Positions 63,708-64,000 of a DNA stretch of 64,000 nucleotides are shown piece after piece; the first letter of the stretch is position 1; each line of letters opens with the position of its first letter. Below the pieces are notes generated by a model, which saw only the letters and a program-made list of their open reading frames with translations, was not told the DNA's origin and did no database searches. The DNA is from Hormoscilla sp. GUM202 (GTDB lineage: Bacteria > Cyanobacteriota > Cyanobacteriia > Cyanobacteriales > Desertifilaceae), in the NCBI GenBank assembly GCA_005518205.2, contig RFFC02000013.1, forward strand, positions 62,001 through 126,000, given 5' to 3'. A program made the position numbers and the translations under genes.

Positions 63708-64000
63708 CTGGGTCGTCTACCCTCTTCTAGGAATTGTGGACTTTTGGGTCGATCTGAGAATCTGTCTCGACTGGCAATAATCCTAACCCCCGATCTAAAT
63801 TGTCTGGAGTTAGTTTATTCTCCGGTCGTGGTCCGATCCCTAATCTGCGAAAAGCGCCTCGTTCCTCATGCTAACCGTAACTAAGACGCCAAGGACGCTT
63901 CCATTTCCCCACTCCATGCCCACATAGTTTAAGCCAATTTATGCCAGTTATTAAGCCCCGCTCTGCCTTTAGGCTTGTGGGAGTGTGCATGCAACTGTTT
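63708..64000. other. Right edge, nothing recognised
   Basis: No supported gene or structure in the last 290 bases; the end of the window may cut a feature. Confidence 0.4.

Overview
The window comes from a cyanobacterium, most likely filamentous. HIP1 octamers (GCGATCGC) are dense, and the single-copy genes are cyanobacterial in kind: rpaB, thf1/psb29, a DUF3288 gene, a YvcK/CofD protein with an N-terminal membrane anchor, and a radA-rpaB-plsX-fabH-fabD-plsC gene string. I cannot name the species. The striking property is decay. Roughly a dozen genes are broken, and small mobile palindromes, MITEs, IS fragments and group II introns fill the gaps and also sit inside genes.

Layout. 0.1-6 kb: five tandem Uma2-family genes (one frameshifted), bracketed by a direct repeat, with 21-bp minisatellites coding coiled-coil tails of different length. 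6.4-9.4 kb: a broken small gene, a 5'-truncated rtcB carrying a mini-intein, and a TPR pseudogene. 9.7-16.2 kb: the wreck of one NRPS (FAAL-ACP-Cy-A-MT-PCP-TE), cut by two MITEs, an IS630-type fragment and an internal duplication. 16.3-26.8 kb: housekeeping block radA, rpaB, plsX, [RT-encoding group II intron], fabH, fabD, plsC, plus a DUF2288 pseudogene. 26.9-28 kb: a YdcF-like pseudogene and tRNA-Arg(CCU). 28.5-33.7 kb: a ruined ubiquitin-like conjugation locus on the minus strand (E2-like gene, then a JAB-E1 gene) split by an ORF-less group II intron that itself holds a second intron in the opposite orientation. 33.9-35.5 kb: an ISKra4-type element and a small conserved gene. 36.4-41.7 kb: a leucine-rich-repeat/FG-GAP/RTX gene interrupted by an ORF-less intron whose removal restores the frame, and the eroded remnant of a paralogue with an intron between its ribosome-binding site and ATG. 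41.8-53.1 kb: tsaE, yvcK/cofD-like, mlaF-like and mlaD-like transport genes separated by a TnpB fragment, DUF3288, an FtsL-like gene and ftsI, with a second copy of the nested intron pair before ftsI. 53.3-57 kb: intron and RTX remnants and a transketolase/phosphoketolase-like gene. 57.7-64 kb: nth, xthA, miaE, a GNAT gene cut by a second ISKra4 element, thf1, and a STAS-domain gene.

How it works together. The fatty-acid/phospholipid genes (plsX, fabH, fabD, plsC) form one pathway block next to the regulator RpaB. The MlaF/MlaD-like pair suggests lipid transport across the envelope. FtsL-like plus FtsI suggests septal wall synthesis. The ORF-less introns would need a maturase in trans; the only one visible here is encoded by the 20.3-22.7 kb intron. 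The observation I would check first is that the same 925-nt intron sits antisense, at the same internal site, in two different host introns. Empty-site and reading-frame comparisons agree on the intron ends (GTGCG ... CCCCNNCC). All identities were judged by eye; no alignment, folding or database search was run.
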